From Geobacteraceae bacterium (GTDB lineage: Bacteria; Desulfobacterota; Desulfuromonadia; Desulfuromonadales; Desulfuromonadaceae), in contig JAIVHC010000085.1 of assembly GCA_020201305.1 (NCBI GenBank), forward strand, positions 1 to 6,793: a stretch of DNA of 6,793 nucleotides, read 5' to 3'. Each line of letters opens with the position of its first letter. Positions within the stretch are counted from its first letter, which is position 1. The translations under genes and the position numbers were made by a program. The notes beneath the pieces were generated by a model that made no database searches, was not told the origin of the DNA, and saw only the letters and a list, made by a program, of their open reading frames with translations. Below are positions 5,447 to 6,793 of the stretch, piece by piece.

Positions 5447-5812
5447 TCAACTCCAGTGCGCTTCCACATTGGCGCTGTCAGCTACCTGCAGGGTGTCGCT
5501 AAGAAGAGCTTTTAAGGCCTCTGCCACGGTTTCATGCTCTTGCGTGTGGTAAATTTTTACCCCTGCCGCCTGCAGCACCTGAAATGCCTTGGGGCCGCAG
5601 TTGCCGGTTACTACCGCATCAGCTCCGGCGTTGATTACGTTTTGTGCCGCCTGAATTCCCGCTCCCTGGGCGGCATTCATATTCTGGGTGTTTTCCAGGA
5701 TGGTGGCGGCGTTGGTTTCGGTGTCTACCAGAATAAACTGTCCGGCACGCCCGAAGCGTTGATCCAGGTCTGAGTTAAGATCCGATCCTGTAGCTGAAAA
5801 GGCAACGTTCAT
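5447..5812 (-). CDS. NifX/NifB-C-terminal-like metallocluster-binding protein B
   Basis: This 121-residue COG1433-type protein begins MNVAFSATGSDLNSDLDQRF, followed at once by GRAGQFILVDTET. That is the classic subfamily start, in which the predicted metal-cofactor site lies around the D.RFGRA turn. GADAVVTGNCGPKAF at 64-77 holds the only cysteine (Cys72), followed by AAGVKIYHT and a C-terminal helix of the form TVAEALKALL. It has an excellent AAGGAG ribosome-binding site 7 bases before the start at 5812, which supports that start. It precedes ferredoxin-ATPase 1 by 6 bases, and this pairing is common in anaerobes, so a carrier or sensor role in the same pathway is likely. There is no signal peptide or membrane segment. 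The exact cofactor cannot be read from sequence. Confidence 0.88.
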   Translation of the reverse strand: MNVAFSATGSDLNSDLDQRFGRAGQFILVDTETNAATILENTQNMNAAQGAGIQAAQNVINAGADAVVTGNCGPKAFQVLQAAGVKIYHTQEHETVAEALKALLSDTLQVADSANVEAHWS

Positions 5813-5845
5813 GTGTTATCTCCTTTGAATTTTATGTAGAATATC

Positions 5846-5881
5846 CATCAAAGCGCGGGGATTGTGCCCCGCGCTTTGATG
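5846..5881 (-). other. Perfect 15-bp intercistronic hairpin
   Basis: CATCAAAGCGCGGGG at 5846-5860 pairs without mismatch with CCCCGCGCTTTGATG at 5867-5881 around a 6-base loop, starting 6 bases after the DUF5320-type stop. The minus-strand sequence after it is GATATTCTAC, with no T-run, so it is a poor intrinsic terminator. It more likely protects the upstream mRNA end, sets unequal expression of the two genes, or terminates partially. Confidence 0.7.
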
Positions 5882-5887
5882 TGGCTA

Positions 5888-6214
5888 TCAGGAGCGCTGG
5901 TTAAGCTGATCCTTGATTTCCGCAATCTGCTGTTCCAGCTCCTGAGCCTTGCGGCTCAAGGCTTCATCCTGCGACGCTGGGTTTGCATCGGGAACACCGC
6001 CAAGGCGTTGACGTATACCTTGCCCCCTGCCCTGGTTCAGCCCGCGTCCCATGCCGCGGCCACCGCCACCGCCTCTGCTCCCGCCAGTGCCTCCCATGAC
6101 GCCACGCCCTCCGGCGGTGGTGCGTTCGGGCTCATTGTTACCGGAGCAGTATCCTGCGCCGCGTCCGGTTTTACTTCCCAGTCCATTCGGTCCTGTTCTA
6201 TCTCCTCTAGGCAT
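5888..6214 (-). CDS. Glycine-rich DUF5320-type small protein
   Basis: This 108-residue protein starts MPRGDRTGPNGLGSKTGRG and then AGYCSG, the signature of the DUF5320 family (MP.GDGTGP.G.G..TGRGAGYC.G), which is routinely found beside COG1433 and ferredoxin-ATPase genes. It has an Arg/Gly-rich, probably disordered middle (residues about 30-75, including SRGGGGGRGMGRG) and a charged C-terminal helix likely to form a coiled coil (EALSRKAQELEQQIAEIKDQL). Cys22 is the only cysteine, so it is unlikely to bind a cluster alone. Function is unknown, and an assembly or scaffold role for neighbouring iron-sulfur proteins is only a guess. Two ATG codons lie in tandem (6217 and 6214). I prefer 6214 because AGGAGG is then 6 bases away rather than 3. 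Confidence 0.82.
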   Translation of the reverse strand: MPRGDRTGPNGLGSKTGRGAGYCSGNNEPERTTAGGRGVMGGTGGSRGGGGGRGMGRGLNQGRGQGIRQRLGGVPDANPASQDEALSRKAQELEQQIAEIKDQLNQRS

Positions 6215-6245
6215 CATTATCCTCCTATACTTTTGTGTGCAGTTT

Positions 6246-6299
6246 GATCAGTTTTCTGATCTGTTTGGCATGAGAAGATTTCACCAGCGAAACCTTCTC
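6246..6299 (-). other. Two adjacent hairpins between NifX-like C and the DUF5320-type gene
   Basis: The 144-base gap after NifX-like C holds two inverted repeats. GAGAAG at 6272-6277 pairs with CTTCTC at 6294-6299, and TTTC/GAAA continues it to a total of 11 pairs including one G-U in minus-strand RNA, with a 6-base loop. GATCAG at 6246-6251 pairs with CTGATC at 6256-6261 around TTTT. Neither is followed by a T-run on the minus strand. The second could be an operator palindrome or a leader hairpin about 20 bases before the AGGAGG of the next gene. Confidence 0.45.
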
Positions 6300-6358
6300 C
6301 CGTTGCAGCGACACCATCTAGCTGTCAGTGCAAAGTTGTTGTATGTGTCGGGTTTGTT

Positions 6359-6751
6359 TCAGCGTCTGGGCACATTTCTGCGTATACACCCCGTGCCACG
6401 ATTCCGGCGACCACGTTGTTTGCATCCACATCCGGGCATAGTGCGCGCGGCAGTTTCGAGTTCTCCCGCACTCCAGGATGCCAGGACCTCGGCTACCGAA
6501 CCGGATACAAAAGGGATAACCTTCAGGCCTGCTCCATGGGCACTGCGTAGCAGCGGGCGGGAGATGGCGCCGCATATCAGCACTTCAACACCCGCCTGGA
6601 GCAGAAAATCAATTTTGGCAAAAGGGGCCTGCGGCAGGGATATGGACTCACCGGTAGGAGTGTTTTCGGTGGTATCAACGATATAAACGTTGCCAGCAAC
6701 ATCAAACACCGGTGCGATCCTCTCATTCCATATGGTGATACCCATCTTCAT
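6359..6751 (-). CDS. NifX/NifB-C-terminal-like protein C with basic Cys-containing tail
   Basis: This 130-residue COG1433-type protein starts MKMGITIWNERIAPVFDVA, the variant N-terminus of the subfamily (MKIGI.VW..RISPVFDVA). It continues with VDTTEN, an AGVEVLICGAISRPL strand-turn (53-67) with Cys60, and LKVIPFVSGSVAEVL. After TMPGC (residues 104-108) it ends in a strongly basic tail with Cys108, Cys110 and Cys122, and an MPGC followed by Arg/Gly-rich residues is a usual ending here. The start at 6751 lies 10 bases after a GGGAG, a slightly long spacing. It is the first complete gene of the accessory block and differs clearly from copies A and B, suggesting specialised rather than redundant roles. 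The ligand is unknown. Confidence 0.85.
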   Translation of the reverse strand: MKMGITIWNERIAPVFDVAGNVYIVDTTENTPTGESISLPQAPFAKIDFLLQAGVEVLICGAISRPLLRSAHGAGLKVIPFVSGSVAEVLASWSAGELETAARTMPGCGCKQRGRRNRGTGCIRRNVPRR

Positions 6752-6793
6752 TGCATTTCATCTCCCGCAGGCCATGGTGGTGTAGTCTTGAAA

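Noticed and set aside
6748..6793. Possible end of an upstream gene (frames stop at 6758 or, as an ATGA overlap, at 6748)
   Set aside because: Only 12-15 codons are visible, two frames are equally open and neither ending is recognisable, so no gene can be supported.
1..6793. CRISPR array, insertion sequence transposase, or phage genes
   Set aside because: I saw no regularly spaced direct repeats, no transposase motifs and no phage-type proteins anywhere in the window.

Overview
The window looks like a gammaproteobacterial chromosome segment, moderately GC-rich by eye. Every convincing gene is on the minus strand, so transcription runs from the high-coordinate end to the low one. The low-coordinate half is a housekeeping block in the usual proteobacterial order: rplU (L21), the remains of rpmA (L27), obg/cgtA, proB and the start of proA. 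The high-coordinate half is an accessory block typical of anaerobic, sulfur-metabolising or diazotrophic bacteria: three NifX/NifB-C-terminal-like proteins (COG1433 type), a glycine-rich DUF5320-type protein, and two tandem MinD-superfamily P-loop ATPases with inserted two-cluster ferredoxin domains (COG1149 type). An anaerobic or sulfur-oxidising gammaproteobacterium, possibly Chromatiales or symbiont-like, is an inference from this gene mix only.

In transcription order the layout is: NifX-like C (6751-6359); a 144-base gap with two hairpins; DUF5320-type protein (6214-5888); a perfect 15-bp hairpin; NifX-like B (5812-5447); ferredoxin-ATPase 1 (5440-4487); ferredoxin-ATPase 2 (about 4595-3726); NifX-like A (3614-3276); a good sigma70 promoter (3242-3213); rplU (3164-2856); the rpmA remnant (2841-2787); a rho-independent terminator (2763-2724); a roughly 300-base obg leader with a large cloverleaf-like inverted-repeat element; obg (2423-1398); proB (1401-268, overlapping obg by ATGA); and proA (251 to beyond the window).

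Two places look like out-of-frame internal deletions. First, rpmA keeps a textbook ribosome-binding site and its first codons, then jumps directly to its last 16 or so codons in another frame, so no L27 can be made here. Second, the conserved body of ferredoxin-ATPase 1 ends abruptly and runs into the Walker A loop of ferredoxin-ATPase 2 in the -1 frame. The expected end of the first gene and the expected start of the second are both missing. The join contains an A_AAG_GGG sequence of the -1 slippery-heptamer form, and a -1 slip there would give a 571-residue double ATPase with an intact second Walker A. Whether these scars are real, or are errors in the assembled sequence, is the main question here.

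The accessory block probably makes a small iron-sulfur or metallocluster handling system: two ferredoxin-ATPases with NifX-like proteins as possible cluster carriers or sensors. Its substrate is unknown. The proB-proA pair supplies the first two steps of proline synthesis, and obg and rplU belong to ribosome assembly and structure.
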